The translations under genes and the position numbers were made by a program. Positions 8,450 through 18,058 of a DNA stretch of 64,000 nucleotides are shown here, in pieces (the stretch's first letter is position 1; each line of letters starts with the position of its first letter). Origin of the DNA: an uncultured Thioclava sp. (lineage in GTDB: Bacteria; Pseudomonadota; Alphaproteobacteria; Rhodobacterales; Rhodobacteraceae); assembly GCF_913064665.1 (NCBI RefSeq), contig NZ_CAJYBT010000012.1:1-64000 (forward strand), in the 5' to 3' direction. The notes below the pieces were generated by a model. The model worked only from the letters and a program-made list of their open reading frames with translations, did not search any database and was not told where the DNA came from.

Positions 8450-11400
8450 ATGAGCAACCTGCTCGATAGATTGAACTTTTTCCAGTCCAGCGAACTGGAG
8501 CAATTTTCCAATGGTCACGGCCATGTCACCCGTGAGAACCGCGACTGGGAGGACACGTATCGCAACCGCTGGCGGCACGACAAAATCGTGCGCTCGACGC
8601 ATGGTGTGAACTGCACCGGGTCGTGTAGCTGGAAGATCTACGTGAAATCCGGGATCGTCACTTGGGAGACGCAACAGACCGACTATCCGCGCACTCGCCC
8701 CGGCTTGCCCAACCATGAACCGCGCGGTTGCTCGCGCGGGGCAAGCTATAGCTGGTATCTTTATAGTGCGGCACGTCTCAAGCACCCGATGGTGCGCGGT
8801 CGCCTGATGCGGATGTGGCGCGAGAAGCGCAAGACATTGGCCCCGATTGCGGCCTGGGAGGCGATCCAAAGCGATCCGATCCTGCGTGCGGAATACACCA
8901 AGACCCGCGGCAAGGGCGGGTTCGTGCGCGCAAGCTGGGATGAGGCGACCGAAATCGCCGCCGCCGCCAATGCCTATACCGCCAAGAAATACGGCCCCGA
9001 CCGGGTGTTCGGGTTCTCACCGATCCCGGCAATGTCGATGGTGTCTTACGCGGCGGGCGCGCGTTACCTGTCGCTGATGGGTGGCTCGGTGCTGTCGTTT
9101 TACGACTGGTATTGCGACCTACCGCCAGCCAGCCCGCAGACTTGGGGCGAGCAGACCGACGTGCCGGAATCAGCCGATTGGTTCAACGCGGGCTTCTTGC
9201 TGATCTGGGGGTCGAACGTGCCTCAGACCCGCACGCCGGACGCGCATTTCTACACCGAAGCGCGCTATCGCGGCACCAAGTCAGCGGTGATCTGCCCCGA
9301 TTATTCCGAAGCGTCGAAATTCGGCGATATCTGGCTGAACCCGAAACAGGGCACCGATAGCGCGCTGGCGATGGCAATGGGCCATGTGATCTTGCGCGAG
9401 TATCACCTTGATCGTCAGACCGAATATTTCGAAGATTATGTGCGGCGCTATTCCGACATGCCGATGCTGGTGGTGTTGGACAAAAAAGGTGACCGGCTTA
9501 TCCCCGGCAAGCAATTGCGCGCCTCTGATCTGGCTGACGGGCTGGGCGAGGCGAACAATCCCGAATGGAAAACGGTCGCCTTTGATGAGACCAGCGGCCA
9601 GATGGTCGCGCCCAATGGCTCGATCGGGTTTCGCTGGGGCGAAAAGGGCAAGTGGAACCTTGAAGAGCGTGCGGATAAAGCCAACGTAAAGTTGCAGCTC
9701 AGCCAAATTCTTGAGGGCCAACACGATGCCGTCGTCGGTGTCGATTTCCCTTATTTCGGCGGCGCGGCCAGCGAGAACTTTGTCAAATGCGAACACCCCG
9801 AGGTGCTGACTCGCAACGTTCCTGTGCGTCGCGTCACGCTGGCGGATGGCCGCGAGGCGATGGTGGCCACGGTGTTCGACCTGCTTTGCGCCAATTACGG
9901 TCTGGACCGTGGCTTGGGAGGCAAATGGGTCAGCCATGATTTCAACGAGGATCTCCCCTACACCCCGAAATGGGCCGAGAAGATCACCGGCGTGAAGGCC
10001 GAAAAGATCATCGCCGTCGCGCGTGAATTCGCGGGCAATGCCGAGAAGACCAATGGCAAGTCGATGGTGATCCTTGGGGCCGGTATCAACCACTGGTATC
10101 ACATGGACATGGCCTATCGCGGCATCATCAACATGCTGGTGATGTGCGGTTGTGTTGGCCAGGAAGGTGGCGGCTGGAGCCACTATGTGGGTCAGGAAAA
10201 GCTGCGCCCGCAGACCGGCTGGTTGCCGCTGGCTTTCGCGCTGGATTGGTCACGCCCGCCGCGCCAGATGAACGGCACTTCGGCGTTCTACGCCCATTCC
10301 GATCAGTGGCGTTATGAGACGTTGAGCGCGAGTGAAATCCTCTCGCCGACCGCGCCTGAGGGCGATTGGAACATCTCGCTGATCGATTACAACGTGCGCG
10401 CAGAACGCATGGGCTGGCTGCCCTCGGCACCCCAGCTCAAGACCAACCCGCTAGAGGTTGCGAAGGCTGCGAAAGCCGCGGGCGTCGATCCCAAAGAGTA
10501 TGTGGTCGACAAGCTGAAATCGGGCGAATTGCAGATGTCGTGCGAAGACCCGGATGCGCCCGAGAACTGGATGCGCAACCTTTATGTCTGGCGTTCCAAC
10601 TTGCTGGGGTCCTCCGGCAAGGGGCACGAATATTTCGTGAAACACCTGCTGGGCACCGACAGCGGCATCATGGGCAAGGATCTGGGCGAAGAAGGCCGCG
10701 CCAAGCCCAAAGAGGTCGCTTGGCACGACAAGGCCCCCGAGGGCAAACTCGACCTGTTGGTGTGCATCGACTTCCGGATGTCCACCACGGCGGTCTACTC
10801 CGATGTCGTGCTGCCCACGGCAAGCTGGTATGAGAAGAACGACCTCAACACCTCGGATATGCACCCGTTCATCCACCCGCTGCAGGCGGCGGTGGACCCG
10901 GCCTACGAGTCGAAATCGGATTGGGAAATCTTCAAGGCGATCGCCAAGAAGTTCCAAGAGGTTTCGAAAGGTGTGCTCGGTGTTGAGACCGATATCGTTC
11001 AGGCACCAATCCTGCATGATACGGCGGGCGAGTTGGCCCAGTCCGACGTGCTGGATTGGAAGAAGGGCGAGTGTGAGATGCTGCCGGGCAAAACCGCGCC
11101 CAATTATGTCACGGTCGAACGCGACTATACCGCGATCTATGACCGCTACATCGCCGTTGGTCCGTTGCTCGACAAGCTGGGCAATGGCGGCAAGGGGATC
11201 GGCTGGGATACCAAGCACGAGGTCGAAGAACTGCGCCAACTCAACGGTGTCTGGGAGGATGGTCCCGCGAAAGGCTGCCCCAAGATTGTTACCGATATTG
11301 ATGCAGCTGAAATGATCTTGATGCTCGCGCCCGAGACCAATGGCGACGTTGCCGTGAAAGCGTGGGGAGAGCTTGAGAAACCCACGGGTCGTGAACACGC

Positions 11401-12178
11401 CCATCTTGCGAAGGGGCAGGAACACGTCAAGATCCGGTTCCGCGACATCGCCGCTCAGCCGCGCAAGATCATCTCGTCACCGACATGGTCAGGCATCGAG
11501 AGCGACGAGGTCTGCTATAATGCCGGTTATACCAACGTGCATGAGCTGATCCCGTGGCGCACCCTGTCGGGTCGCCAGCAACTGTATCAGGATCACCTGT
11601 GGATGCGCGCGTTTGGTGAGGGTTTCGTGTCTTATCGCCCGCCGGTTGATCTGAAAACGGTGACCAAGGACGTGATCGACGGCGATGAAAAGCATGTCGT
11701 GCTGAACTTCATCACGCCGCACCAGAAATGGGGCATCCACTCGACCTATACCGACAACCTGCTGATGCTGACGCTCAACCGTGGCGGGCCGGTGGTCTGG
11801 ATTTCGGAAATCGATGCCGCCAAGGCGGGAATTGTCGATAACGACTGGATCGAGGCCTACAACGCCAACGGTGCGCTGACGGCGCGGGCGGTGGTGTCGC
11901 AGCGGATCAAGGAAGGCTCGGTCTTCATGTATCACGCGCAAGAAAAGATCATGAACACGCCGGGATCGCAGAAGACCGGACTACGCGGGGGGATTCACAA
12001 CTCGGTCACCCGCACCACGCTCAAACCGACCCACATGATCGGCGGCTACGCCCAGCTTTCCTATGGCTTCAACTACTATGGCACCGTCGGCGCCAACCGC
12101 GACGAATTCGTCATCGTCCGCAAAATGCACAAAGTCGACTGGCTTGACGAGCCCGCTACCCAGGAGGCGGCCCAATGA
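8450..12178 (+). CDS. narG: Respiratory nitrate reductase alpha subunit
   Basis: Catalytic molybdenum subunit (bis-MGD) of the membrane-bound, cytoplasm-facing nitrate reductase; reduces nitrate to nitrite with electrons from NarHI. The 1242-residue length is normal. The FS0 cluster ligands are His51, Cys55, Cys59 and Cys94 in THGVNCTGSCSWK and EPRGC. The Mo-ligand aspartate is Asp219 in YDWYCDLPPASPQTWGE. There is no Tat signal with the usual twin-arginine-plus-hydrophobic form, as expected for NarG. The ATG at 8450 follows GAGGAG; a start 39 bases upstream has no ribosome-binding site and is not in the family. Overlaps narH by four bases. Confidence 0.97.
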   Translation: MSNLLDRLNFFQSSELEQFSNGHGHVTRENRDWEDTYRNRWRHDKIVRSTHGVNCTGSCSWKIYVKSGIVTWETQQTDYPRTRPGLPNHEPRGCSRGASYSWYLYSAARLKHPMVRGRLMRMWREKRKTLAPIAAWEAIQSDPILRAEYTKTRGKGGFVRASWDEATEIAAAANAYTAKKYGPDRVFGFSPIPAMSMVSYAAGARYLSLMGGSVLSFYDWYCDLPPASPQTWGEQTDVPESADWFNAGFLLIWGSNVPQTRTPDAHFYTEARYRGTKSAVICPDYSEASKFGDIWLNPKQGTDSALAMAMGHVILREYHLDRQTEYFEDYVRRYSDMPMLVVLDKKGDRLIPGKQLRASDLADGLGEANNPEWKTVAFDETSGQMVAPNGSIGFRWGEKGKWNLEERADKANVKLQLSQILEGQHDAVVGVDFPYFGGAASENFVKCEHPEVLTRNVPVRRVTLADGREAMVATVFDLLCANYGLDRGLGGKWVSHDFNEDLPYTPKWAEKITGVKAEKIIAVAREFAGNAEKTNGKSMVILGAGINHWYHMDMAYRGIINMLVMCGCVGQEGGGWSHYVGQEKLRPQTGWLPLAFALDWSRPPRQMNGTSAFYAHSDQWRYETLSASEILSPTAPEGDWNISLIDYNVRAERMGWLPSAPQLKTNPLEVAKAAKAAGVDPKEYVVDKLKSGELQMSCEDPDAPENWMRNLYVWRSNLLGSSGKGHEYFVKHLLGTDSGIMGKDLGEEGRAKPKEVAWHDKAPEGKLDLLVCIDFRMSTTAVYSDVVLPTASWYEKNDLNTSDMHPFIHPLQAAVDPAYESKSDWEIFKAIAKKFQEVSKGVLGVETDIVQAPILHDTAGELAQSDVLDWKKGECEMLPGKTAPNYVTVERDYTAIYDRYIAVGPLLDKLGNGGKGIGWDTKHEVEELRQLNGVWEDGPAKGCPKIVTDIDAAEMILMLAPETNGDVAVKAWGELEKPTGREHAHLAKGQEHVKIRFRDIAAQPRKIISSPTWSGIESDEVCYNAGYTNVHELIPWRTLSGRQQLYQDHLWMRAFGEGFVSYRPPVDLKTVTKDVIDGDEKHVVLNFITPHQKWGIHSTYTDNLLMLTLNRGGPVVWISEIDAAKAGIVDNDWIEAYNANGALTARAVVSQRIKEGSVFMYHAQEKIMNTPGSQKTGLRGGIHNSVTRTTLKPTHMIGGYAQLSYGFNYYGTVGANRDEFVIVRKMHKVDWLDEPATQEAAQ

Positions 12179-13698
12179 GAGTACGCGCACAAATCGGCAT
12201 GGTGCTGAACCTCGATAAATGCATCGGGTGCCACACCTGCTCTGTGACCTGCAAGAACGTCTGGACCAGCCGCGACGGCGTTGAATACGCATGGTTCAAC
12301 AACGTGGAAACCAAGCCCGGGCTTGGCTATCCGACCGATTGGGAGAACCAGAAACGCTGGAATGGCGGCTGGAAACGCACCCGCAGCGGCAAGCTGATCC
12401 CGCGGCAGGGCTCGAAATGGCGGATCGTGGCGAATATCTTTGCCAACCCCGATCTGCCTGAAATCGACGACTATTATGAACCGTTCGATTTCGACTACGA
12501 GCATCTGGCCAACGCCCCCGAAATGAAGGCGTTTCCGACCGCGCGCCCGCGCTCCAAGATCACCGGCGAGCGGATGGAGAAGATCGAGAAGGGGCCGAAC
12601 TGGGAAGAAATTCTGGGTGGCGAATTTTCCAAACGCTCGGGGGATTATAACTTCGAGGGCATCCAGAAAGAGATCTACGGCGAATACGAAAACACCTTCA
12701 TGATGTATCTGCCGCGCCTGTGTGAGCATTGCCTCAACCCGGCTTGCGCGGCGTCCTGTCCTTCCGGCGCGATCTACAAGCGCGAGGAAGACGGCATCGT
12801 GCTGATCGACCAAGAGAAATGCCGTGGCTGGCGGATGTGCGTGTCCGGCTGCCCCTACAAGAAGGTCTATTACAACTGGTCGACTGGCAAATCCGAGAAA
12901 TGCACGCTGTGCTATCCGCGCATTGAATCGGGCAATCCGACCGTGTGTTCGGAAACCTGCGTCGGGCGCATCCGCTATCTTGGCGTGATGTTGTATGACG
13001 CCGACAAGATCGAAGAAGCGGCCAACGCACCTGAAGAGAACCAACTCTACAACGCGCAGCTCGGGGTGTTCCTTGATCCCAGCGATCCGGTGGTGATCGA
13101 GGCGGCGCGTGCCGATGGTGTGCCCGAAGACTGGATCAAATCCGCCCAAGCCAGCCCGATCTGGAAGATGGCGATGGACTGGAAGGTCGCCTTCCCGCTG
13201 CATCCCGAATATCGCACGCTGCCGATGGTTTGGTATATCCCGCCGCTCTCGCCGATCCAGAACGCGGCAGAGGCCGGGGCGATCGGCATGGATGGGGCGA
13301 TGCCCGATGTGCGCAACCTGCGCATCCCGCTGCGCTACCTCGCCAATATGCTGACGGCGGGCGACGAAGAGCCGATTGCCACTGCGCTTGAACGGATGCT
13401 GGCGATGCGCGCCTATATGCGTGCCAAGACCGTGGACGGGGTGATCGACGAAGGGATCGCCGCGCGTGTCGGGCTATCTCCGGCGATGATCGAGGACATG
13501 TATAAAATCATGGCGCTTGCCGATTACGAGGACCGTTTCGTGATCCCGACCACGCATCGCGAACAGGTCGAGGTCGCCTATGACATTCGCACCGGCGAGG
13601 GCTTTACCGATTGCAACAGCTGCTCGACGGGGATGTCGAAAGGCTCGCTGTTTGGCGGCCAGAAACGACCGCTGAAAATGCCCCAGGAGGTGCAATGA
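12175..13698 (+). CDS. narH: Respiratory nitrate reductase beta subunit
   Basis: Electron-transfer subunit with three [4Fe-4S] and one [3Fe-4S] clusters that connects NarI haem to NarG. The cysteine groups are visible in order: CIGCHTC with SVTC near residue 16, CEHCLNPAC with SCPSG near 184, CRGWRMCVSGCPYKK where Trp replaces a Cys as in the [3Fe-4S] site, and CTLC with CSETC near 244. At 507 residues it has the usual length. Translationally coupled to narG (ATGA) and overlapping the narJ start. Confidence 0.97.
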   Translation: MRVRAQIGMVLNLDKCIGCHTCSVTCKNVWTSRDGVEYAWFNNVETKPGLGYPTDWENQKRWNGGWKRTRSGKLIPRQGSKWRIVANIFANPDLPEIDDYYEPFDFDYEHLANAPEMKAFPTARPRSKITGERMEKIEKGPNWEEILGGEFSKRSGDYNFEGIQKEIYGEYENTFMMYLPRLCEHCLNPACAASCPSGAIYKREEDGIVLIDQEKCRGWRMCVSGCPYKKVYYNWSTGKSEKCTLCYPRIESGNPTVCSETCVGRIRYLGVMLYDADKIEEAANAPEENQLYNAQLGVFLDPSDPVVIEAARADGVPEDWIKSAQASPIWKMAMDWKVAFPLHPEYRTLPMVWYIPPLSPIQNAAEAGAIGMDGAMPDVRNLRIPLRYLANMLTAGDEEPIATALERMLAMRAYMRAKTVDGVIDEGIAARVGLSPAMIEDMYKIMALADYEDRFVIPTTHREQVEVAYDIRTGEGFTDCNSCSTGMSKGSLFGGQKRPLKMPQEVQ

Positions 13699-14417
13699 TG
13701 GACGCCGTTTTACAAGATCGCACACTCAAGGCGCTGTCGCTTTTGCTGTGCTACCCCACGGCCGAGTTGCAAGGCGCGATGTCGGAAATCGGCGGTGTTC
13801 TGGCCGCCGAGACCCGGCTGACCGCAGCGGCGCGCAGGGATTTGCGCCCGTTGGTAGATGCCCTCGCGACGCGCGATCTCTTTGATCTGGAGGAAGAGTT
13901 CGTGATGCTGTTCGATCGCTCGAAAAGCCTGTCGCTCAACCTCTTTGAGCATGTTCACGGTGAAAGCCGTGATCGCGGCGGCGCGATGGTCGATCTGCTG
14001 GAAACCTACCGCGCCGCTGGCTTTGAACCGGCAACGACCGAGTTGCCCGACCACCTGCCAGTGCTGCTGGAATTCCTTGCGACCCGCCCCGCCGGGGAGG
14101 CGCGCGATATGCTGGCGGATGCGGCCCATATCTTGGCCGCAGTGGCGCAGCGCCTTGAGCAACGACAAAGCACCTATGCCGGAGTCTTTACGGCATTGGT
14201 GCAGCTTGCCAAGGCCGAGGTCGACGAAGACGCGGTTGCCGAGATTCTCGCGCGGCCTGATCCGGACCCGACCGATCTGGAGGCGCTCGACAAGATTTGG
14301 GAAGAGACCGAAGTCACCTTTGGCCCCGACCCGAATTCTGGCTGCCCGCAGGTGCGCGACATGCTTGCGCAGATGGACACACCCAAACCCCGCCCGGCCG
14401 ATACCGCGGCTGAATAA
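13698..14417 (+). CDS. narJ: Nitrate reductase assembly chaperone NarJ
   Basis: System-specific chaperone (TorD/NarJ type) that binds the NarG N-terminus and assists cofactor insertion; it is not part of the final enzyme. The 239-residue protein is helical, with the conserved LFEHVHGESRDRGGAMVDL segment near residue 85 and DHLPVLLEFLA. The second of two adjacent ATGs (13698) is preferred because AGGAGG at 13685-13690 is then seven bases away; the first (13695) would be only four. Confidence 0.93.
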   Translation: MDAVLQDRTLKALSLLLCYPTAELQGAMSEIGGVLAAETRLTAAARRDLRPLVDALATRDLFDLEEEFVMLFDRSKSLSLNLFEHVHGESRDRGGAMVDLLETYRAAGFEPATTELPDHLPVLLEFLATRPAGEARDMLADAAHILAAVAQRLEQRQSTYAGVFTALVQLAKAEVDEDAVAEILARPDPDPTDLEALDKIWEETEVTFGPDPNSGCPQVRDMLAQMDTPKPRPADTAAE

Positions 14418-14428
14418 CGGAGGCTCAG

Positions 14429-15193
14429 ATGAATACGTTTCTCTTCTTGATCTATCCCTATATCGCGTTGTCGGTGTTGTTTCTCGGCTCGATCGCGCGC
14501 TATGACCGTGACCCTTTCACCTGGAAAAGCTCATCGAGCCAGTTGCTACGCGGCAAACAGTTCCGAATCGGCTCGATCCTGTTCCATGTTGGCATCCTGA
14601 CGATCTTTTTTGGCCATCTCGTGGGGCTTTTCACGCCGCTGCCATTGCTTGCCGCCTTGGGTGTCAGTCACGAAGCCAAGCAGATCCTTGCGATGGTTGT
14701 CGGGGGTGTTGCGGGTCTCGCGGCGATCATTGGCGGTGCCATGCTGTTTCACCGTCGCTGGACCGACCCGCGCATTCGTATCAACTCTTCGTTTGCCGAT
14801 ATCGCCATCTTGGGGCTGTTGCTGGCGCAGCTGCTGTTGGGGCTGTTCACGATCTTTATCTCCGCGCAGCATCTTGATGGCGAAGAAATGGTCAAGTTCA
14901 TGCATTGGGCGCAGGGCATTGTGATCTTTCACCCCGTTCCTGTGGATCAGATTTCCAGCGTCTCGATTATCTTCAAGCTGCATATCTTCATGGGGTTGAC
15001 GATCTTCCTGCTGGTCCCGTTCACGCGGCTCGTTCATATCGCCTCGGGGTTCTTTGCGCCGATGCGATATTTCTTACGCCCGGGCTATCAAATCGTGCGG
15101 ACGCGTCGCACCAAACCGCTGCCGCCGCGCTCTGACTCGGATATCACGCAAGCGCGTATTGCGGCGGCCAAACGGCCCTCAGCGGCGGAGTAA
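14429..15193 (+). CDS. narI: Respiratory nitrate reductase gamma subunit (cytochrome b)
   Basis: Five-helix inner-membrane subunit that oxidises quinol and passes electrons through two b haems to NarH. The predicted haem ligands are His53 and His63 in the second helix (FHVGILTIFFGHL) and His185 and His203 (FKLHIFMGL and TRLVHIASG), matching the 10- and 18-residue spacings of the Escherichia coli protein. At 254 residues it is slightly longer than usual because of a basic cytoplasmic tail. GGAGG precedes the ATG. Confidence 0.96.
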   Translation: MNTFLFLIYPYIALSVLFLGSIARYDRDPFTWKSSSSQLLRGKQFRIGSILFHVGILTIFFGHLVGLFTPLPLLAALGVSHEAKQILAMVVGGVAGLAAIIGGAMLFHRRWTDPRIRINSSFADIAILGLLLAQLLLGLFTIFISAQHLDGEEMVKFMHWAQGIVIFHPVPVDQISSVSIIFKLHIFMGLTIFLLVPFTRLVHIASGFFAPMRYFLRPGYQIVRTRRTKPLPPRSDSDITQARIAAAKRPSAAE

Positions 15194-15197
15194 AACC

Positions 15198-15995
15198 ATG
15201 AACAAGCCACTGTTTCCCGATGTCGTGGTGAATGGTCAGATCATTCCCTCGACCGCGATTGCCGCCGAAACCCAAAACCACGAGGGGCCGCGCGATAAGC
15301 CCGGCATCGCGTGGCGCAAGGCGGCCAATGCGCTGGCGGTGCGCGCGCTGCTACTTCAAGAGGCGGCGCGGCGCGGGATCGATCCCGATCCCCAAGAGGT
15401 CGGCCCCGGTCAGACCGAAACCGAGGACGAGGCGCTGATCCGCGGTCTTCTGGAGGCGGCAATTGACGTGCCCGCCCCCAGTGAGGAAACGATCCGCCTT
15501 GAATGGGAGCGCGACCCAACGCGCTTTCGTGCGCCCCCGCTGTGGGAGGCGGCCCATATTCTGGTGGCCTGCGATCCGCGCCAAGAGGATATCCGTGACA
15601 TTGCTGAAAAGCGTGCGCGCGATCTGGCGGCAAAGGTCATCGCCAAACCCAAAAGCTTTGCGCATGTGGCGAAGGAAAACAGTGATTGTTCGTCGCGCGG
15701 CGAAGGCGGGTTTTTGGGGCAGCTTGGGCCGGGCGATACCGTGCCCGAATTCGAGGCAGTGCTGCGCCGCCTGAACGTGGGCGAAATCACCGCCGAGCCG
15801 GTTCTTAGTCGCTTTGGCTGGCATATCATCCGTCTTGATGCCGCAGCCGAGGGCGTGCCGTTACCCTATGACGCCGTGCGTCCGCGCATTGCCGAGGCGA
15901 TGGAAAAGGCCGCCTGGACTGTTGGCGCGCGCGATTTCATTGCTGAATTGGCCGCCGCAGCCGAAATTTCGGGTGCAGAATTGCGCACGGGGTGA
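15198..15995 (+). CDS. Parvulin-type peptidyl-prolyl isomerase of the nar operon
   Basis: A 265-residue NifM/PpiC-like protein. The parvulin domain is at about residues 120-220 (EAAHILVACDP, FAHVAKENSDCSSRGEGGFLG, PEFEAVLRRL, FGWHIIRLD). No signal peptide is visible, so it should act in the cytoplasm, probably in folding or maturation of the nitrate reductase. A parvulin gene directly after narGHJI is also known in Pseudomonas aeruginosa. The ATG at 15198 is four bases after narI; a much longer frame beginning inside narI is a read-in and was not used. Confidence 0.85.
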   Translation: MNKPLFPDVVVNGQIIPSTAIAAETQNHEGPRDKPGIAWRKAANALAVRALLLQEAARRGIDPDPQEVGPGQTETEDEALIRGLLEAAIDVPAPSEETIRLEWERDPTRFRAPPLWEAAHILVACDPRQEDIRDIAEKRARDLAAKVIAKPKSFAHVAKENSDCSSRGEGGFLGQLGPGDTVPEFEAVLRRLNVGEITAEPVLSRFGWHIIRLDAAAEGVPLPYDAVRPRIAEAMEKAAWTVGARDFIAELAAAAEISGAELRTG

Positions 15996-15998
15996 GGG

Positions 15999-16619
15999 AT
16001 GCTGAGTGACCTGTTCTCGCGCAACCGCGTTTGGTCGCAACAGCGTAAAGCCGAGGAGCCGGGCTATTTTGATCGCCTTGCTTCTCGGCAAAACCCGGAA
16101 TTTTTCTGGATCGGATGTTCGGATAGTCGGGTGCCTGCGAATGTCGTGGCGGGTCTTGATCCAGGCGAGGTGTTCGTGCAGCGCAATGTCGCCAATATCG
16201 TTCACTCCAGCGACATGAACCTGCTCAGCGCGCTGGAATTTGCGCTTGAATCGCTGCATATCCGTGAGGTCATTGTGTGTGGCCATTACGGGTGCGGAGG
16301 CGTGCGTGCGGCCACTGAGGACATGCTGGGCGGGTTGACCGATCACTGGCTGGAACCGATCCGACGCTTGGCGCGGGCTTACGCGATTGATCTTGGGCAG
16401 CTGCCCGAGATCGAGGCGCGCCGCGATCGCTTGGCCGAGCTGAACGTGGTCGAGGGCGTGCGCCGTATCGCCGAAACCCCGATCCTGCAACGTGCTTGGG
16501 CGGCGGGTCACGGGGTCAAGGTGCACGGGCTGATTTACGGGCTCAAGGACGGGGTGCTGAGCGATCTTGACTGCACGATCACCCGCGCGAGCGTCTTCTC
16601 GGATGCGCCAGAGGGCTGA
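15999..16619 (+). CDS. Beta-class carbonic anhydrase
   Basis: Interconverts CO2 and bicarbonate in the cytoplasm. The 206-residue protein has all zinc ligands and the catalytic dyad of the family: Cys40, Asp42 and Arg44 in GCSDSRVPAN, and His96 and Cys99 in CGHYGCGG. GTGAGGG precedes the ATG. It starts three bases after the isomerase stop, so it is read as part of the nar operon. Its presence suggests bicarbonate supply or pH handling while nitrate is respired, which is inference. Confidence 0.92.
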   Translation: MLSDLFSRNRVWSQQRKAEEPGYFDRLASRQNPEFFWIGCSDSRVPANVVAGLDPGEVFVQRNVANIVHSSDMNLLSALEFALESLHIREVIVCGHYGCGGVRAATEDMLGGLTDHWLEPIRRLARAYAIDLGQLPEIEARRDRLAELNVVEGVRRIAETPILQRAWAAGHGVKVHGLIYGLKDGVLSDLDCTITRASVFSDAPEG

Positions 16620-16659
16620 GCGGATGCTGCAAATGCAAAAAGTGGAAAGGACGCCTGTG

Positions 16660-17202
16660 ATGTTTCCGATTGCAACGGTCAGTTGCCCCGGCAGAGGTGA
16701 CGCGGATTTGCTGCTCAGCCGGTTTGCGCAGTATTTGATCGCTTCAGGGCTGCGGGTCTGTGGCACGGTTCAGATCAATACCGAACGCGCGAAATCGCAT
16801 GCCTGCGACATGGATATTCAGGTGCTGCCCGATGGGCCGGTGTTGCGGATCTCGCAGGCGCTTGGGGCTGGGTCGCGTGGCTGCCGGCTTGATCCGGCCG
16901 CACTGGAAACGGCTGTGCATGCGGTCTCTGACAGGCTTGAGGGGGCGGATGTTCTCATCATTAATAAATTTGGGAAGATGGAGGCCGAGGGACGTGGGTT
17001 TCGCGCGGTTATGGCCGAATCGGTGGCGCTGGGCATTCCGATCTTGACCGGATTGAATGGGCTGAACGAGGCCGCATTCGCGCAGTTTGCAGATGGTTAT
17101 GCGCAAGCATTAGCCCCTGAGATGGGGGCGCTGTGTCATTGGCTCGACAGCTTCCAGTCGATAGCGATTTCGGCGGGGCGCACAGAGCAGATGACGATTT
17201 AA
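16660..17202 (+). CDS. DUF2478 protein, last gene of the nar operon
   Basis: A 180-residue protein resembling the DUF2478 family, whose function is not established; some members are linked to molybdate metabolism genes, which fits a position after a molybdoenzyme operon. Visible features are an N-terminal beta strand (FPIATVSCPGRGDADLLL) that lacks a classical P-loop, a central RISQALGAGSRGCRLDPAALE segment, and DVLIINKFGKMEAEGRGFR, which looks like a Walker-B-like strand followed by a signalling loop. The ATG at 16660 has GGAAAGGA upstream; ATGs at 16624 and inside the carbonic anhydrase gene are alternatives. Nucleotide binding is possible but not shown. Confidence 0.6.
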   Translation: MFPIATVSCPGRGDADLLLSRFAQYLIASGLRVCGTVQINTERAKSHACDMDIQVLPDGPVLRISQALGAGSRGCRLDPAALETAVHAVSDRLEGADVLIINKFGKMEAEGRGFRAVMAESVALGIPILTGLNGLNEAAFAQFADGYAQALAPEMGALCHWLDSFQSIAISAGRTEQMTI

Positions 17203-17281
17203 CGGCTGAAACTGGATCAAAGCTGACCTGATCGCGGATCAGACTCACGCATCGTCCGTTAGCCGTTTCGGTGCAATTTTT
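17201..17281 (+). terminator. Possible terminator after the nar operon
   Basis: AACGGCT (17201-17207) can pair with AGCCGTT (17261-17267), enclosing a tight inner hairpin CTGATC-GCG-GATCAG at 17228-17242. A run of five T follows at 17277-17281. The two-part structure is looser than a textbook terminator. Confidence 0.35.
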
Positions 17282-17375
17282 CGCGGGCCTCTTAACGCGT
17301 GCAATATAACCACGCCCTGTTTGTCAGTCGCAGGCCTTCACCCCCCTCAACGTAGTTTCTACATCTAAGCTTCCC

Positions 17376-17426
17376 TTGACATTCAGATTGGATTTCGCCA
17401 ATTAGTAAGTGAGTAATAACTAACTA
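17376..17426 (+). promoter_or_regulatory. Promoter and probable TetR operator
   Basis: TTGACA at 17376-17381 is a good -35 element; the -10 (about 17399-17405, AT-rich) is weak. It runs into an imperfect palindrome, TAGTAAGTGA (17403-17412), four bases, TAACTAACTA (17417-17426), with eight of ten arm positions matching. Its place over the start region and directly before the TetR gene suggests autorepression. Confidence 0.5.
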
Positions 17427-17443
17427 GTGAAGGGCGGTCCCCT

Positions 17444-18058
17444 ATGCTCGTGCGCAAGTCCGCAAATGAACGCAAATCCGAGATCGTGACCGCCATGCTG
17501 CGCCTTGCAGACGAATTAGGCCCCGACCGTCTGACCACGCAATCCGTCGCCGATGCTGTCGGTGTTACGCAGCCCGCGATCTTTCGCCATTTCGCGACCA
17601 AGCAAGACCTGTGGCTGGCAGTGGCCGAGATGATTTCAGATCACCTGACAACGGCGTGGGCCGAGGCGTTGGGAACGTCTTACGATCCGATATCGCGCAT
17701 CAAAGCCTTGATCCTCGTGCAGTTGCGCCAGATCGAGGCGATGCCCGCCATTCCATCGATTCTGTTTTCGCGCGAACTGCAGGTTGAGAACGACAGTTTG
17801 CGCACTTCAGTTCAGGGGTTGATGACCCAACTGATTGGGTTGCTGCAAACTGAACTGCTTGCGGGGCAGGCGGCGGGTGTCTTCAATCCCGCTTTGTCGC
17901 CCAAGGATGGGGCGCTTTTGCTGATTTCTTTGGTGCAGGGCCTGACGATCCGCTGGACGTTGGGAAAACGCGATTTCGCCTTGGTACCAGAGGGGCGGCG
18001 CTTGCTGGATGCGCAGTTGGGCCTGTTGCGAAACACACAAGCTGAGCTATCCCAATGA
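17444..18058 (+). CDS. TetR-family repressor
   Basis: A 204-residue regulator. The N-terminal helix-turn-helix (about 12-58) reads LTTQSVADAVGVTQPAIFRHFATKQDLW, a typical TetR signature. The C-terminal ligand-binding part is helical and not assignable to a ligand. Its stop overlaps the start of the adaptor gene (ATGA), so it is in one operon with the exporter it most likely represses. Confidence 0.88.
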   Translation: MLVRKSANERKSEIVTAMLRLADELGPDRLTTQSVADAVGVTQPAIFRHFATKQDLWLAVAEMISDHLTTAWAEALGTSYDPISRIKALILVQLRQIEAMPAIPSILFSRELQVENDSLRTSVQGLMTQLIGLLQTELLAGQAAGVFNPALSPKDGALLLISLVQGLTIRWTLGKRDFALVPEGRRLLDAQLGLLRNTQAELSQ

